A stretch of 64,000 bases of DNA from Formosa sp. L2A11 (GCF_009796865.1 NZ_CP047028.1:1736001-1800000), one strand, 5' to 3'. Shown: positions 20,336-30,737, counted from the first letter of the stretch. Notes: generated by a model from the letters alone, not told the origin. Numbers and translations: made by a program.

Positions 20336-21427
20336 ATGGATAAATTACAAAAATATGCACATATGCCTTTAAAACAACTTCAAAATAGAGTTTGGAGAAC
20401 GTATGAAGGTGGAGCATTGATTGATAGATGGAAAAAAACGACTCCTGAAATAGATGGAAGCATGCCCGAAGAATGGATTATGTCTGCCGTTACAGCACGT
20501 GGAAATAATAGACCAGAAGATGAAGGATTGTCGCTTATTGAAACAGAAGAAGGAACATTTCCTTTAAAAGAATTAATTAATTCTGATTTAGAATTATACT
20601 TAGGAAAAACACTTGCCGATAAATTTGGAACAACGGGCGTTCTTATTAAAATGTTAGATTCTAAAGAACGTTTAACCGTGCAGGTTCACCCTGATAAGGA
20701 ATATGCAAGAACCGTTTTTAATTCTGAATTTGGTAAAACAGAATCTTGGTACGTTTTGAATACGCGTGAAATAGACGGCGAAAAAAGCGTTGTTTATATG
20801 GGATTCAAAAAACATGTGACTAGAGAAGAGTGGAAAGAACACTTCGATAATCAGAACATTCAAGGGATGTTAGATTGTTTACATAAAATTGAAGTTAAAC
20901 CAGGAGATGCGTTCATGATTTATGGCGGTGTGCCACATGCGATTGGTGCAGGATGTTTCTTAATGGAGGTTCAAGAACCTACAGACTACACGATGCGTGT
21001 AGAGAAAACAACACCAAACGGATTAACAATCGGGCCAGAACTTATTCATCAAGGTGTTGGTGAAGAAAAAATGCTAGAGTGTTTTCATTACGATAATTAC
21101 ACTTTAGACGAAGCGCTTGAAGCTTGGAAAATTACGCCAGAAGTTTTAGAAAGTTCAGACGCATTTACGTTAAGAACCTTATTCAATAAAAAGCATACTA
21201 ATTGTTTTGGTTTAAGTGAATTGCTTTTAGACGGAAGTCATACCATTAAAGGAACATCTTGTTTCTATGTTGCCGTTATTTATTCTGGTGAAGGCACAAT
21301 GGTTTGTAATGGAAAAGAATATACGTACAGTCAAGGTGATGAAATATTCATATCTGCTGCAATTTCAGAACTGACATTTAAATCTAATGAGGCTTCGAAA
21401 ATATTATTATGTTACCCACCAAACTAG
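20336..21427 (+). CDS. class I mannose-6-phosphate isomerase-like protein
   Basis: Cupin-type zinc enzyme of the type I phosphomannose isomerase family, which interconverts mannose 6-phosphate and fructose 6-phosphate in the cytoplasm. Family signs are KMLDSKERLTVQVHPDKEYA (Gln and His metal ligands, near residue 104-123), the GDAFMIYGGVPHAIGAGCFLMEVQEPTDYTMR block with further His and Glu ligands (near 190-222), and a C-terminal cupin. The 363-residue length fits. Three-base spacing to the Nramp-like gene suggests one transcript. It could act on another phosphosugar; the susCD context hints at, but does not prove, mannose-containing substrates. Confidence 0.88.
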   Translation: MDKLQKYAHMPLKQLQNRVWRTYEGGALIDRWKKTTPEIDGSMPEEWIMSAVTARGNNRPEDEGLSLIETEEGTFPLKELINSDLELYLGKTLADKFGTTGVLIKMLDSKERLTVQVHPDKEYARTVFNSEFGKTESWYVLNTREIDGEKSVVYMGFKKHVTREEWKEHFDNQNIQGMLDCLHKIEVKPGDAFMIYGGVPHAIGAGCFLMEVQEPTDYTMRVEKTTPNGLTIGPELIHQGVGEEKMLECFHYDNYTLDEALEAWKITPEVLESSDAFTLRTLFNKKHTNCFGLSELLLDGSHTIKGTSCFYVAVIYSGEGTMVCNGKEYTYSQGDEIFISAAISELTFKSNEASKILLCYPPN

Positions 21428-21477
21428 ATTGTTTTAGTCTGATAAAAACGACTAGAATACTATAAATTTATATATAG

Positions 21478-21523
21478 AAAAAGGCTTCATGTTTTCGTGT
21501 TCGAAAATATTGAAGCCTTTTAT
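21478..21523. terminator. bidirectional terminator
   Basis: AAAAGGCTTCA pairs with TGAAGCCTTTT across a 21-nt loop, with A and T runs on both outer sides. It serves the converging isomerase (plus) and DUF3037 (minus) genes. Confidence 0.8.
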
Positions 21524-21542
21524 ATTTTAATAAATACTAGAA

Positions 21543-21926
21543 TTACAACACCAATTCTTTAAATAAGCGTTGAGATGTCTTTTCAAGATCGTGACACATG
21601 CCTGGATGAGGTCTAGAGGTTTGTATTGCCGAACTTCTAATGGCTGTTAACCATCTAAATCGTGATGGAATATCCATGAGCGCTATCGGACTCTTTTTAC
21701 ACGCTCCATTTGCTATAGTTGCAAAAGCTGTCATGTTTAGTTCTAATTGATCAGTATCAAAATCTTCAGAAAACAGTTTTATTTTTTCAGTAGGAATCTG
21801 GTGTAAAACCGTAATAAATTTAGATTGTTTACTAAAAAGAATGATTCCAATATTTATAAATTCTTCGCGTTCTAATCTCGGAACCACGCGAATTACTGCA
21901 TATTCGTATAGTTTAAGATCTGGCAT
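21543..21926 (-). CDS. DUF3037 domain-containing protein
   Basis: A 127-residue protein beginning MPDLKLYEYAVIRVVPRLER, the standard opening of DUF3037. I prefer this start over an ATG four codons upstream because family members begin right before the YEYAV motif. Its 5' end overlaps the upstream HipA-like kinase gene by 14 bases. Function is unknown. The two families recur as an adjacent pair in many bacteria, which suggests a working unit. Confidence 0.85.
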   Translation of the reverse strand: MPDLKLYEYAVIRVVPRLEREEFINIGIILFSKQSKFITVLHQIPTEKIKLFSEDFDTDQLELNMTAFATIANGACKKSPIALMDIPSRFRWLTAIRSSAIQTSRPHPGMCHDLEKTSQRLFKELVL

Positions 21927-22698
21927 GTTCAATTTCATTTACAAAAATTTCTGAATGGGCTAAACGTGTATTTAAAAAGTTGAAGTAAACCTCACGAATG
22001 GCTTCAGGAGAACTGTCTACGTCTTCCCATTGCAGCCATTCATCTGGAATAGTGCTTACGATGTGTTTTAATATTTCGGGTGTTAAAAGCGCTTTAAATT
22101 CGGAGTCTATTGTTTTTATTTGAGACGCTTGTGGTAATAACACATGGTCTTTAATTAACTTAAACGGACTCTTAGCAGATTGTTCCCAGTTACTCCAAGA
22201 ATGATGAAAATATAAGCATGCACCATGATCTATTAACCACAGTTCTTTATGCCACATTAACATATTTGTGTTTTTAAACGTACGGTCTACATTGGTTATA
22301 AATGCATCTAACCATACGATTTTAGAAGCTAAAGTTTCATCTACAATCGTAACTGCGGGATCGAAAGTGATTGAGCCTGATAAAAAATGTAAAGCGAGAT
22401 TTAAACCTTGGCTACCTTGTAGTAAATCCTGAATTTCTTCATCGGCTTCTGTGCGTCCAAAGGCTTCATCTAAATGTGCAAAAACCAATTCTGGTAATTG
22501 TAATTTTAAGGCCTTTGCTATTTGTCCGCCAATAAGCTCTGCAATTAATGCTTTTGTTCCGTGTCCTGCACCTTTAAACTTTAAGACGTACTTAAAATCG
22601 TCGTCAGCTTCTGCCAATGCAGGGAGCGAACCGCCTTCTCTTAAGGCCATCATATAACGTGTTACGTTTACATGTCTTAACTCAAAATTGTTTGTCAT
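21913..22698 (-). CDS. HipA-family kinase-like protein
   Basis: A 261-residue protein with HipA-like kinase landmarks: a nucleotide-binding lysine in YVLKFKG (near residue 36), a catalytic-loop motif DAFITNVDRTFKNTN (about 150-164) and a metal-binding LIDHGA (near 173, DFG-like). It lacks the N-terminal HipA1 domain and there is no HipB antitoxin gene beside it, so it is not a classical HipAB toxin-antitoxin module. It is paired with DUF3037 by an overlapping stop/start. The substrate is unknown; protein or tRNA-synthetase phosphorylation would only be a family-based guess. Confidence 0.82.
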   Translation of the reverse strand: MTNNFELRHVNVTRYMMALREGGSLPALAEADDDFKYVLKFKGAGHGTKALIAELIGGQIAKALKLQLPELVFAHLDEAFGRTEADEEIQDLLQGSQGLNLALHFLSGSITFDPAVTIVDETLASKIVWLDAFITNVDRTFKNTNMLMWHKELWLIDHGACLYFHHSWSNWEQSAKSPFKLIKDHVLLPQASQIKTIDSEFKALLTPEILKHIVSTIPDEWLQWEDVDSSPEAIREVYFNFLNTRLAHSEIFVNEIEHARS

Positions 22699-22781
22699 AC
22701 GTTTAATACTAGGCTGTAAATTTAGTAATTAGTTTCTGCATTGTTTTATAAGTTTTACCCAATTCCATAGTGTGAAATGGT

Positions 22782-25079
22782 TTAAAACGGATAACCAATA
22801 GCGAAGTTAAAGGTGGTTTCTTTATACTGAAAATCGTAACGCTCACCTTCTTCAAGACTCGGATCGTGAACTGGGGTTGCAAAATCAAAACGAATTACAA
22901 AACCTTGAACATCTACACGAAGTCCGACACCAACACCAATTCCAAATTCATTAATAAAATCTGAACTGAATTTTCCGCCAGGAGTATCTTCAATTTCTGT
23001 AGAATTCCATACGTTTCCAGCATCTGCAAACAAAGCACCTTTAAAGTATGAAAATAACGGAAAACGATATTCTACATTGGCTTCAAGTCTAATGTTACCG
23101 GTTTGGTCTAAATAATAATCGTCGTCTGTGTTGTCTTCACTTACATATGTTCCTGGTCCTAAAGATCGCACACTAAATGCACGCACACTGTTTGGTCCTC
23201 CAGAATAGTATTGTTTTATGTAAGGAAGGTACTCTGAGTTTCCATAAGGGATTCCATACCCTGCAAATAATCTTGTAGCTAGTGTTTTTTCATTTTTAAA
23301 GTTAAAATGATAGCGTAAATCAATATCTGCTTTTACATATTGAGCGTATTCTAATCCTAAAAAAGTTTGTGTTTCGTTGCTGTCTTTAGAATCGAATAAG
23401 CTTAAACCATTTCCAGCTATATCTAAATTTATGTTAGTGTAAAATTGAATCTTTTTTGATGCATCTACCATTTCATTATAGGTAAAAGAATAGTTTAATC
23501 CGGCAATAAACTGTTGTTCGAAACTTTGTTCTAAATAAGAATTTTCATCAAGAATTTCTTCAAACTCATCAGAGGTGTTTATTAAATTATTGTAGTTTAT
23601 GGAAATGGGATTTATATTATGTGTTGTATACTTATTGGCATTCCATGAATACCCAAACTCTGCTGTTCCAGACAATAATGTATATAATTCTGTACGACTT
23701 AAATAATCTACTCCTAAACTTACTTTTGTTTTAGGTATGGAATACTCAAAGAAATCATCGTTAATCTTTATAGGGAAAATCACTCTAGGAAACGTCATTT
23801 CGGACTTTATACCTAAAGACGTATTACTAATAGTATTACCGCTTCCCATTTGGAGTTCGTACCCTAAACTGGTACTAAGACTTAGAATCTCTCCACCTTT
23901 AAAAACATTTCTGTTGTTGTAAGAGAATTCCAAAGCAGGACCCGCAAAATTATTAGATTTTGTTACTGCTTGTAGTTCTGCCGTTAGAGATCTTTTATTA
24001 AGCGGCGATAAGTAAATATTGGCATCTAACACTCTAGAACTATCGGTTAATGTACTATCTCTTTCGTCGTATTGTATGTTTACAAATTTATAAGTCCCAA
24101 TTGTAGATAAACGTCTTGCTGTATTTCTTGAGGCTCTTGGATTGTATAGTTCTCCTTCGTTAAGGGTAATAAACGGATCTAAATGTTTGGTCTTAAAAAA
24201 CTCCTCGTCTTGTATGTAGTTTTTTTCATTAAAGCGTGTAGACTTCTGTTCTACACTATCTTTTTTAATATCGTAATCTGTATGGATATTAATGCTTCCA
24301 ATTTTATAAGGTTTTATAGCTTCTTCAGGAACAGTGGATTTTAATCTTAAATACAAATCGAACGTTCTGTTTTTATAACGTGTTGTATCTGCTTCAAAAA
24401 TTAAAAATTCAGAATTAAAATTATAATAGCCTGCATTTTTCAAATCGGCATCTATACGTAAGCGTTCCGTTTTTAGAAAGTCTAAATCAAAACGGATTCC
24501 GGGTTTAAATTCGGTGTTTGCAACACTCTTTTTGATTTCTGAAAAAATAGGGGCAGGTAAAGAATCTACCTGATAAGTTCCCATCTTATAAGGTTGTTTT
24601 ATTTGTACTTCGTATGCTGCAGTTGCTTTTTTATCCACCTCATTTTCTATAATGTCTGATGATGAGCTGCTGTAAAAGAAACCATGATTTTCTAATTTAT
24701 TAACAAGAATGTCTTCAACTTCAAAAGTTTCTATAGCCGATTGATAAACGGGTTCTTCTCCGATTTTTTTATATAACCAACGGTTAATAAATCCGGGTTT
24801 TTCTTTCTGGTTTTTATAGTAATAATATAAGCCTAGATACATGCCTAAAACTTTAGAATTAGGCTCTGGACTAATCGTAGACTTTAATTCTGCTTTAAGC
24901 TCAGATTCGTTTTCTACAATAGAATCTGTTTTAATTTTTAAAGTTGCTCCTGTATATAATAATTCGTCTTCAGGAATATGTTTTACAATACTACAGGCCT
25001 GAAAAAGAATAATAAATAAGAGCGCAAACGTAAATTTGCAGTATGTTAATAGAGTGTTTATGTTGAATTTATTTTTCAA
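22782..25079 (-). CDS. tamL: TamL-type BamA/TamA-superfamily outer membrane lipoprotein
   Basis: Outer-membrane Omp85-superfamily protein that partners TamB in envelope assembly. The signal peptide ends in a lipobox (FQACS, Cys29), which marks the lipoprotein variant TamL known from Bacteroidota rather than unlipidated TamA. Residues about 30-350 are POTRA-like. About 400-765 is the 16-strand barrel with GGPNSVRAFSVRSLGPG (the L6-type VRGF/VRAF loop) and a terminal Phe. Five bases separate it from the upstream tamB stop, so the two are cotranscribed. Confidence 0.9.
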   Translation of the reverse strand: MKNKFNINTLLTYCKFTFALLFIILFQACSIVKHIPEDELLYTGATLKIKTDSIVENESELKAELKSTISPEPNSKVLGMYLGLYYYYKNQKEKPGFINRWLYKKIGEEPVYQSAIETFEVEDILVNKLENHGFFYSSSSSDIIENEVDKKATAAYEVQIKQPYKMGTYQVDSLPAPIFSEIKKSVANTEFKPGIRFDLDFLKTERLRIDADLKNAGYYNFNSEFLIFEADTTRYKNRTFDLYLRLKSTVPEEAIKPYKIGSINIHTDYDIKKDSVEQKSTRFNEKNYIQDEEFFKTKHLDPFITLNEGELYNPRASRNTARRLSTIGTYKFVNIQYDERDSTLTDSSRVLDANIYLSPLNKRSLTAELQAVTKSNNFAGPALEFSYNNRNVFKGGEILSLSTSLGYELQMGSGNTISNTSLGIKSEMTFPRVIFPIKINDDFFEYSIPKTKVSLGVDYLSRTELYTLLSGTAEFGYSWNANKYTTHNINPISINYNNLINTSDEFEEILDENSYLEQSFEQQFIAGLNYSFTYNEMVDASKKIQFYTNINLDIAGNGLSLFDSKDSNETQTFLGLEYAQYVKADIDLRYHFNFKNEKTLATRLFAGYGIPYGNSEYLPYIKQYYSGGPNSVRAFSVRSLGPGTYVSEDNTDDDYYLDQTGNIRLEANVEYRFPLFSYFKGALFADAGNVWNSTEIEDTPGGKFSSDFINEFGIGVGVGLRVDVQGFVIRFDFATPVHDPSLEEGERYDFQYKETTFNFAIGYPF

Positions 25080-25084
25080 AATCT

Positions 25085-28000
25085 TTATTTCGTTGTTTCC
25101 AGTGGTTCATTATCTTCTTTCTCGTGGCCTTGTCTGCGTCTGTCTTGAGATTTTTCTTTTTCAGAATTAATTAATGCAGACCATAATTCTTCAAACTTGT
25201 TGAATTCTTTTGTAAAAATTAAAGCCAATCCGCTGACGATGGTTTGCCCATCTATAACCGATTCGTATTCATTTTTTTGAAATGCTTTTAATCTGTATTT
25301 TCCGCTAGGTGTAATTAAATATTCTAAACTCACATCTCCAATTAGTGGTGTTTCTTCTCCGGAAGCACTACTACCTTCTATATCTACATCGCTACCTACA
25401 CGTACAATAACACGATCGTTAAAGAGTTTTTTCTGTGCTGCTACTTCTAATTGTGTACGCTGTTGCGAGGTGTCTCCCTGATAATCTGTAAAGCTGTTTA
25501 GTCCGAAATCTAATTCTACACTAGAGCTTCCTAATAATTTATCTGAAAACATATTAAGCTGATCTGAAATGGCATCGTTTAAATTATCTCTGGCTATAGA
25601 GGCAAAACCACCGCTACTACCGTCGCTTCCGGATTCTGGATAAAACTGATTCATAACGAGTAGAGAGAATACCTGACGATTTAATTCGCCTTCTTGCTGA
25701 TTAACCTGTTGTAAACGCCCATATACTTGTCCGCTTACAGCTCCTTGTTCTTCTTCTGGCATATCCAGATTAAAAGAGATTCTTGGATGCATAAGTTCCC
25801 CGTCTACATTTAAATAGACTTGAAAAGGTAAGGTTTGTTTAAATTGATTTTGTGTTGAACTGCTAGAACCTGAAATTTGTGCAGCCATTAAAGAAGACGC
25901 TGAAGTTTCTACATTATATAATGCCTGAACATTTAAATTGGCATCAAACGGATTTCCAGACCAGGTCACTTGACTACCGGAAACCAATTCGAATTTACGT
26001 TTTACAAGCTGATACAAACTCATTTCGTAATGTCCGCTAGACACGGTGTAAACACCAGCTAAATTCATCTGGCCATTAGTATCCATTTTAAAGATAAATT
26101 TCCCTTTACCAGAAGTTGTAAAATTATCTCCTGTATTTTTATCAATAATTAAGGTTGCTTTGGTGTCTTTTGGTATTGAAAAATCAGCGTTAACATCAAA
26201 GCCTGTCACGTTTGTAACATCTTCTTGGGTTCTTGTTAAAATAGCATCTGGATTATCTCGATTCACAAAAAGTAGAACACCATCTCTATCTTCTATATTT
26301 ACTGTAGAAGACGGCATAACATACGTAATATCTGTTTTAGGATTTACACTTGCTTTAATATTAATAATAGGAATATTTAAATCGCCTTTAATCGTTCCTT
26401 GAGCTCTAAATGCAAGGAAACCATATAACATATCGTTATCTTTTTTTGTTGCATTTAAAACTTGAAAGTCGTCAGCATTTATTTTTAAATCGAATTTCGG
26501 ATTTGTTAACGATTCTGTATCTATAAAACCACCAAGGACTAAATTGTTTTCGTTTTCATCTTTAATAGTGAAATCGGTCATGCGAATACCCGAATTGTCT
26601 ATGCTTAGTGTTTCGTTTGGTAATTCAAAATAACTATTAAGTTTAGTCGCTTTAAAACGCGATTTGTTAAACACAATATCGCCGCTATATTGTGGCGCAT
26701 CTAAAGCACCATTAATTTCAAAATGTCCATTAAAAGATCCTGTCGCATCTGTAATTTCGCCTAAAGATAATCCTTCAAGTGCTTTTGTTTTAAATTCATT
26801 TATATCTACAACTGCATTAATATTAGAGTTGGTTTCTGAAGCTGTATAATCTCCTGTTATATCCAAATCTACATCACCTTCTTTAGTAGCCAAGCTAAAA
26901 TTGTATCGGGCACTGCTTTCAGAATCACCTTGTAAGGTTAGTGTTCCAAAATTGGTGTTTAATATGTTAAATTGACTTATAGATAAATCTGCTAAATACC
27001 CACGATTGCTAAATGGATTTTGTACTGTAAAACTACCATTTAAAACGCCTTTTGCTAATTCCTGCTCTGGGTTTAGATAGGTTAAAAATTCGTTGAGATT
27101 AAACCCGTCGAAGTTTATAGATATATCATTAGTTTCTGTTTCAGTAGCCTCACCATTGGTGATGGAAATAGATTGATTGGCTTTTGAGAAATTAACATTA
27201 TTAAAGATAATGCTGTCGTCTCCGTAAGTGATTAAATTGTCGTTAGGAATTTCCCAGGCCGATTTATTTACAATAAAATTATCTGGTAAAATATGAACTG
27301 TAAAGTTATCGTCTTCTTTTTTAATTTTAGATTTTAATTGCATTAACACAGCTTCGCCATCGTACGCATACATATTTAAATCTAATTCTTTATCTAACAC
27401 ATCTCCATTAAATTGGGTGCGCTTTAAATAGATTGGACCGGCTTTAATGGCTTTAAAACCAAAGTCGAATTTAAACGTATTGGGGTCGGAATTAAATGTG
27501 AATGCTAAGCTGTCAATTTCGTTTCCTCCGTAGTTAATATGTGGTGCTAGCATTTTTGCATCTAAGAGTTTTTTAGATGAATTAAAATCGACTGCAATAT
27601 CTACTGTGTCAATATTCTTTAAATTAGGAAGGAATAAGTCGGTTAAAATCGGATCGTCACTAAGCTTTCCTTTAAATTGTAAACGAACAGGTTTATTAGT
27701 TTCCGTTTGTATAGAATCTGAAGTAAAATAACTAGAAATATGCTGTTCTAAAGCTTTACTAAAAGTTTGCGGATTGGCATTAGACGCTAGTTCTAAATTC
27801 AATAATTTATTGGTAACGCTAACAAAAGTAGAGTCTGTATCTACATGGGCATTAGCAACTAGGTCGCCAAGTAAATAGGTTTTATTGTCGTAAACAATAG
27901 TCCCTTCATCTACAGCGCTTGTAAGGTCAAAATTATCTGCATTTCCTTTAAAATTGGCAGTTAGATTTAATCTTGCACGAATGTCTTTGTTTACAACACC

Positions 28001-30121
28001 TAAAGCAAGTAAATCGACTCCAATAATATTTAAATTAGCATTAACTTCTGGAGAAATACTATCTAAAATAACATGTGTTTGTAGTTCTGCATTTATATTC
28101 TTGTCTTTGTAATTAGAACTAATATCTCCAACTCCGTTTTCAATCTCTCCGTTAATAGGAAGGTTTATAATTTCGTAATTTTTCATTTTAAAATTAGAAA
28201 TCATAGCTTCTAATTTTGCATCTAAAGTATTAATGTTTTTACCACTTCCGCTGGCTTTTAGCGATAGACTGAGCGCGCCTAATTCTTCGTTTAATAAGAG
28301 TTCGTTAAGTTTAAACTCTTCAATAGTTAAATCGGTTGTAAAAGCGAGTCCGTTTATATCTGTATAGGTAGCATTCAGGTTTGCCACACCTTGCGAGGTA
28401 TTTAATTTGGCTTTGGTCTTTAGGTTGTTAACAGTGCCTTTTAAAGTTGCTTGTAAAGCAATGTCTTTTGGAAGGTTTATACCTAAGTCTGTTTCGTTTA
28501 TAAATTTAAGTACATCTGTTTTTATCGTTTCTGCTATAAAATTTGAGATGTTGAATTTGAGTAGATCAGGATCTGTTGCATTTTCAATGACTCCCGATGC
28601 AGACATACGTGTGGCTTGCCCCCAATTCACTTTAGTGTTTTCTAAGGTTATAGCAGATACATAACCATTCGCATAAATTTGTCCAGTAATTAACTTCTGA
28701 CTTAAACTATCTACATACGGATTTGTTTTTAAATCCGGTTCAAAACGATAGGCATCTGCGACATCTAATTGAATAACGGGGAGTTTTAAATCTAATTTTG
28801 AAGTTTCAGGAGCTTGTATTAAAGCAGACATGGTTGAAAAATCTAAACGCGTTTTACCTTGAATTTTATTGTTATTTAAAGCTACTTTTAAATCTTCTAC
28901 ATTCAGCATATTATCTGTTACAGCAAACCTTAATTCGCCTTGTTTAAGATGTAATCCTGAACCTTCTATAAAAGAAAAAGTCTTTAGATTTAAACCTGCT
29001 GTTTTATCTTGAAGATAAATGTCTTGGATATTTAAATTGAAATTAGTTAAAACGATAGCATTTGCGTTAAAGTTGTTTGCTATGGGTTTTGCCTCGTTAA
29101 CTGTATATTGTATGGCATTCTGTTCCAAATCTACTTTATTAATTTTAACCTTTAAGTCTGGCCAAGAAAATGTAGATGTAGTCGTTTCAATAGTATCTAT
29201 TTCAGTAGATGTAGCAGTTGTTAAAACTGCAATTTCTGAGTTTTTAAGTCCAATTTCATCAATGTCAAATTTATCTTTAGGTAAATCGATGGTTGCCTCT
29301 TCAATATAGAAATCTGAAATATTGGTACGCAGTGTCATACCATCTGCAATAGCGTTGTAATCTACTTTTACGTTTTCAATTTTAAAATCGTCTATATAAA
29401 GGTAAGGTAACGTTGTAGCCGTGGTGTCTGCAGATGGTGGAGTAGGAGCTTGCCTGTAGGTAATGTCTGAATTAGAAATTAAAGCTTCTGAGACTCTAAA
29501 ATCCATAGCATCTAAATCGAAGGTATCAAATTCTAAATCGAGTATGCCTAATTTTGTCTTACTTTCTATTCCAAGCACATCATCATTAAAATCGATGTCA
29601 AAATCTTTAAGATGAATGTCGCCAACTATAATTTTTAACGGATCACTTTCTGCTTCCGGTTCTGGAACAGCAAGTGTATCTGTAGAGGCAAAAGCATCAA
29701 TTAAGAATTGAAAGTTATAACCACTTATAGAGTCTTTTCTAACAATATTTGCTCGTAACCCTTCCCAATTTAAAGTTTCGATACCAATTCCTTTTCCTGT
29801 AATTGCTGGCCATAGTGGTAAGTTTGTTTTTACAGATTTAGAATATATTAAAGTGTCTCCTTTAGTATTTTCTAAATACAATCCTTTTAATTTAATATCG
29901 CCTCCAAACGTAATGTAAAGGTTCTCAATTTCTACTTTAGTATGGGTTTTGTTAGACACAAATGAAGTGGCATAATCTACTATAATATTTTGTCCCCAAG
30001 GACTTCTTATAAATAGAATAATGATTAGAAGTAAGACAAAAACGAAAATGAATATGTTTCTCAAGATTTTAAAAATCTTAAGCTTTTTAGTGGGCTTATT
30101 AGGTGTATGTGTGTCTTCCAA
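25085..30121 (-). CDS. tamB: translocation/assembly module protein TamB
   Basis: A 1678-residue AsmA/TamB-type bridge protein. One N-terminal membrane anchor (about 22-43, IFVFVLLLIIILFI) is followed by very long repetitive beta-rich sequence, expected to form a hydrophobic taco-like groove across the periplasm. The C-terminal DUF490/TamB domain is recognisable (PFQVYLNVDGELMHPRISF, QVFSLLVMNQFYP). TamB is known to bridge inner membrane and TamA/TamL, and related proteins move lipids or help OMP insertion. First gene of the tamB-tamL unit; the promoter lies in the 204-base divergent gap shared with the cupin gene. Confidence 0.93.
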   Translation of the reverse strand: MEDTHTPNKPTKKLKIFKILRNIFIFVFVLLLIIILFIRSPWGQNIIVDYATSFVSNKTHTKVEIENLYITFGGDIKLKGLYLENTKGDTLIYSKSVKTNLPLWPAITGKGIGIETLNWEGLRANIVRKDSISGYNFQFLIDAFASTDTLAVPEPEAESDPLKIIVGDIHLKDFDIDFNDDVLGIESKTKLGILDLEFDTFDLDAMDFRVSEALISNSDITYRQAPTPPSADTTATTLPYLYIDDFKIENVKVDYNAIADGMTLRTNISDFYIEEATIDLPKDKFDIDEIGLKNSEIAVLTTATSTEIDTIETTTSTFSWPDLKVKINKVDLEQNAIQYTVNEAKPIANNFNANAIVLTNFNLNIQDIYLQDKTAGLNLKTFSFIEGSGLHLKQGELRFAVTDNMLNVEDLKVALNNNKIQGKTRLDFSTMSALIQAPETSKLDLKLPVIQLDVADAYRFEPDLKTNPYVDSLSQKLITGQIYANGYVSAITLENTKVNWGQATRMSASGVIENATDPDLLKFNISNFIAETIKTDVLKFINETDLGINLPKDIALQATLKGTVNNLKTKAKLNTSQGVANLNATYTDINGLAFTTDLTIEEFKLNELLLNEELGALSLSLKASGSGKNINTLDAKLEAMISNFKMKNYEIINLPINGEIENGVGDISSNYKDKNINAELQTHVILDSISPEVNANLNIIGVDLLALGVVNKDIRARLNLTANFKGNADNFDLTSAVDEGTIVYDNKTYLLGDLVANAHVDTDSTFVSVTNKLLNLELASNANPQTFSKALEQHISSYFTSDSIQTETNKPVRLQFKGKLSDDPILTDLFLPNLKNIDTVDIAVDFNSSKKLLDAKMLAPHINYGGNEIDSLAFTFNSDPNTFKFDFGFKAIKAGPIYLKRTQFNGDVLDKELDLNMYAYDGEAVLMQLKSKIKKEDDNFTVHILPDNFIVNKSAWEIPNDNLITYGDDSIIFNNVNFSKANQSISITNGEATETETNDISINFDGFNLNEFLTYLNPEQELAKGVLNGSFTVQNPFSNRGYLADLSISQFNILNTNFGTLTLQGDSESSARYNFSLATKEGDVDLDITGDYTASETNSNINAVVDINEFKTKALEGLSLGEITDATGSFNGHFEINGALDAPQYSGDIVFNKSRFKATKLNSYFELPNETLSIDNSGIRMTDFTIKDENENNLVLGGFIDTESLTNPKFDLKINADDFQVLNATKKDNDMLYGFLAFRAQGTIKGDLNIPIINIKASVNPKTDITYVMPSSTVNIEDRDGVLLFVNRDNPDAILTRTQEDVTNVTGFDVNADFSIPKDTKATLIIDKNTGDNFTTSGKGKFIFKMDTNGQMNLAGVYTVSSGHYEMSLYQLVKRKFELVSGSQVTWSGNPFDANLNVQALYNVETSASSLMAAQISGSSSSTQNQFKQTLPFQVYLNVDGELMHPRISFNLDMPEEEQGAVSGQVYGRLQQVNQQEGELNRQVFSLLVMNQFYPESGSDGSSGGFASIARDNLNDAISDQLNMFSDKLLGSSSVELDFGLNSFTDYQGDTSQQRTQLEVAAQKKLFNDRVIVRVGSDVDIEGSSASGEETPLIGDVSLEYLITPSGKYRLKAFQKNEYESVIDGQTIVSGLALIFTKEFNKFEELWSALINSEKEKSQDRRRQGHEKEDNEPLETTK

Positions 30122-30325
30122 AGTCAGTATTAAATCGGGCTAAAATATTATAATTAATCTATTTAAATTAACTCTAAAAAAATCAATTTTGAATCAAATG
30201 TAATCATTCTGCTGTATCAACTTTAAAATGCCTTAAAAGATGTAATTATATTAACATTTTATTGTTGATTTTTAATGTTTTAGTCAATAAACAGACGTAA
30301 ATTTATAGTACTTAAAACAAACATT

Positions 30326-30664
30326 ATGATTTCAACTAATTTATATAATAATTTAGAATTTAACGATGATAAGCCTGCAGTAAGTGTGCTTTTACAAACA
30401 GCTTTTAGTAAAGAAATTCGCGTGTTACTAAAAAAAGGACAGTCTATGAAAGAACATAAAGCTCCAAAACCTATTGTTATAGAAATTTTTGAAGGCGAAA
30501 TAGATTTTGGAGTAGAAGGGACTACACATACTTTGAAAAAAGGAGATCTTTTAACCCTGGACTCCAATGTGCCACATGATTTATTTGCAAAAATTGATAG
30601 TATTGTGCGTTTAACGCTGTCTATTCAAGATTCTGTAGAGCGTGTTGAACATGTAATAGAATAA
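30326..30664 (+). CDS. small cupin-domain protein
   Basis: A 112-residue single-domain cupin. The typical second motif is seen in GDLLTLDSNVPHDLFA, with GVEGTTHTLKKG before it; a first-motif KEHKAPKP stretch supplies a possible histidine. No partner domain is present, and the gene is a single-gene unit between tamB (divergent) and an inverted repeat. Function unknown: such proteins may be small isomerases, sensors or stress-linked. Confidence 0.82.
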   Translation: MISTNLYNNLEFNDDKPAVSVLLQTAFSKEIRVLLKKGQSMKEHKAPKPIVIEIFEGEIDFGVEGTTHTLKKGDLLTLDSNVPHDLFAKIDSIVRLTLSIQDSVERVEHVIE

Positions 30665-30737
30665 ATTTTTAGTATTTAATACGCTTATTTAAAGATTTAG
30701 TGTCTTTTTATAAGCCGATTAAGATTTTATAATTCAG

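Noticed and set aside
21913-22698. HipA-like kinase as half of a HipAB toxin-antitoxin system
   Set aside because: No HipB-type HTH gene flanks it and the HipA N-terminal domain is absent; it is described as an orphan kinase paired with DUF3037.
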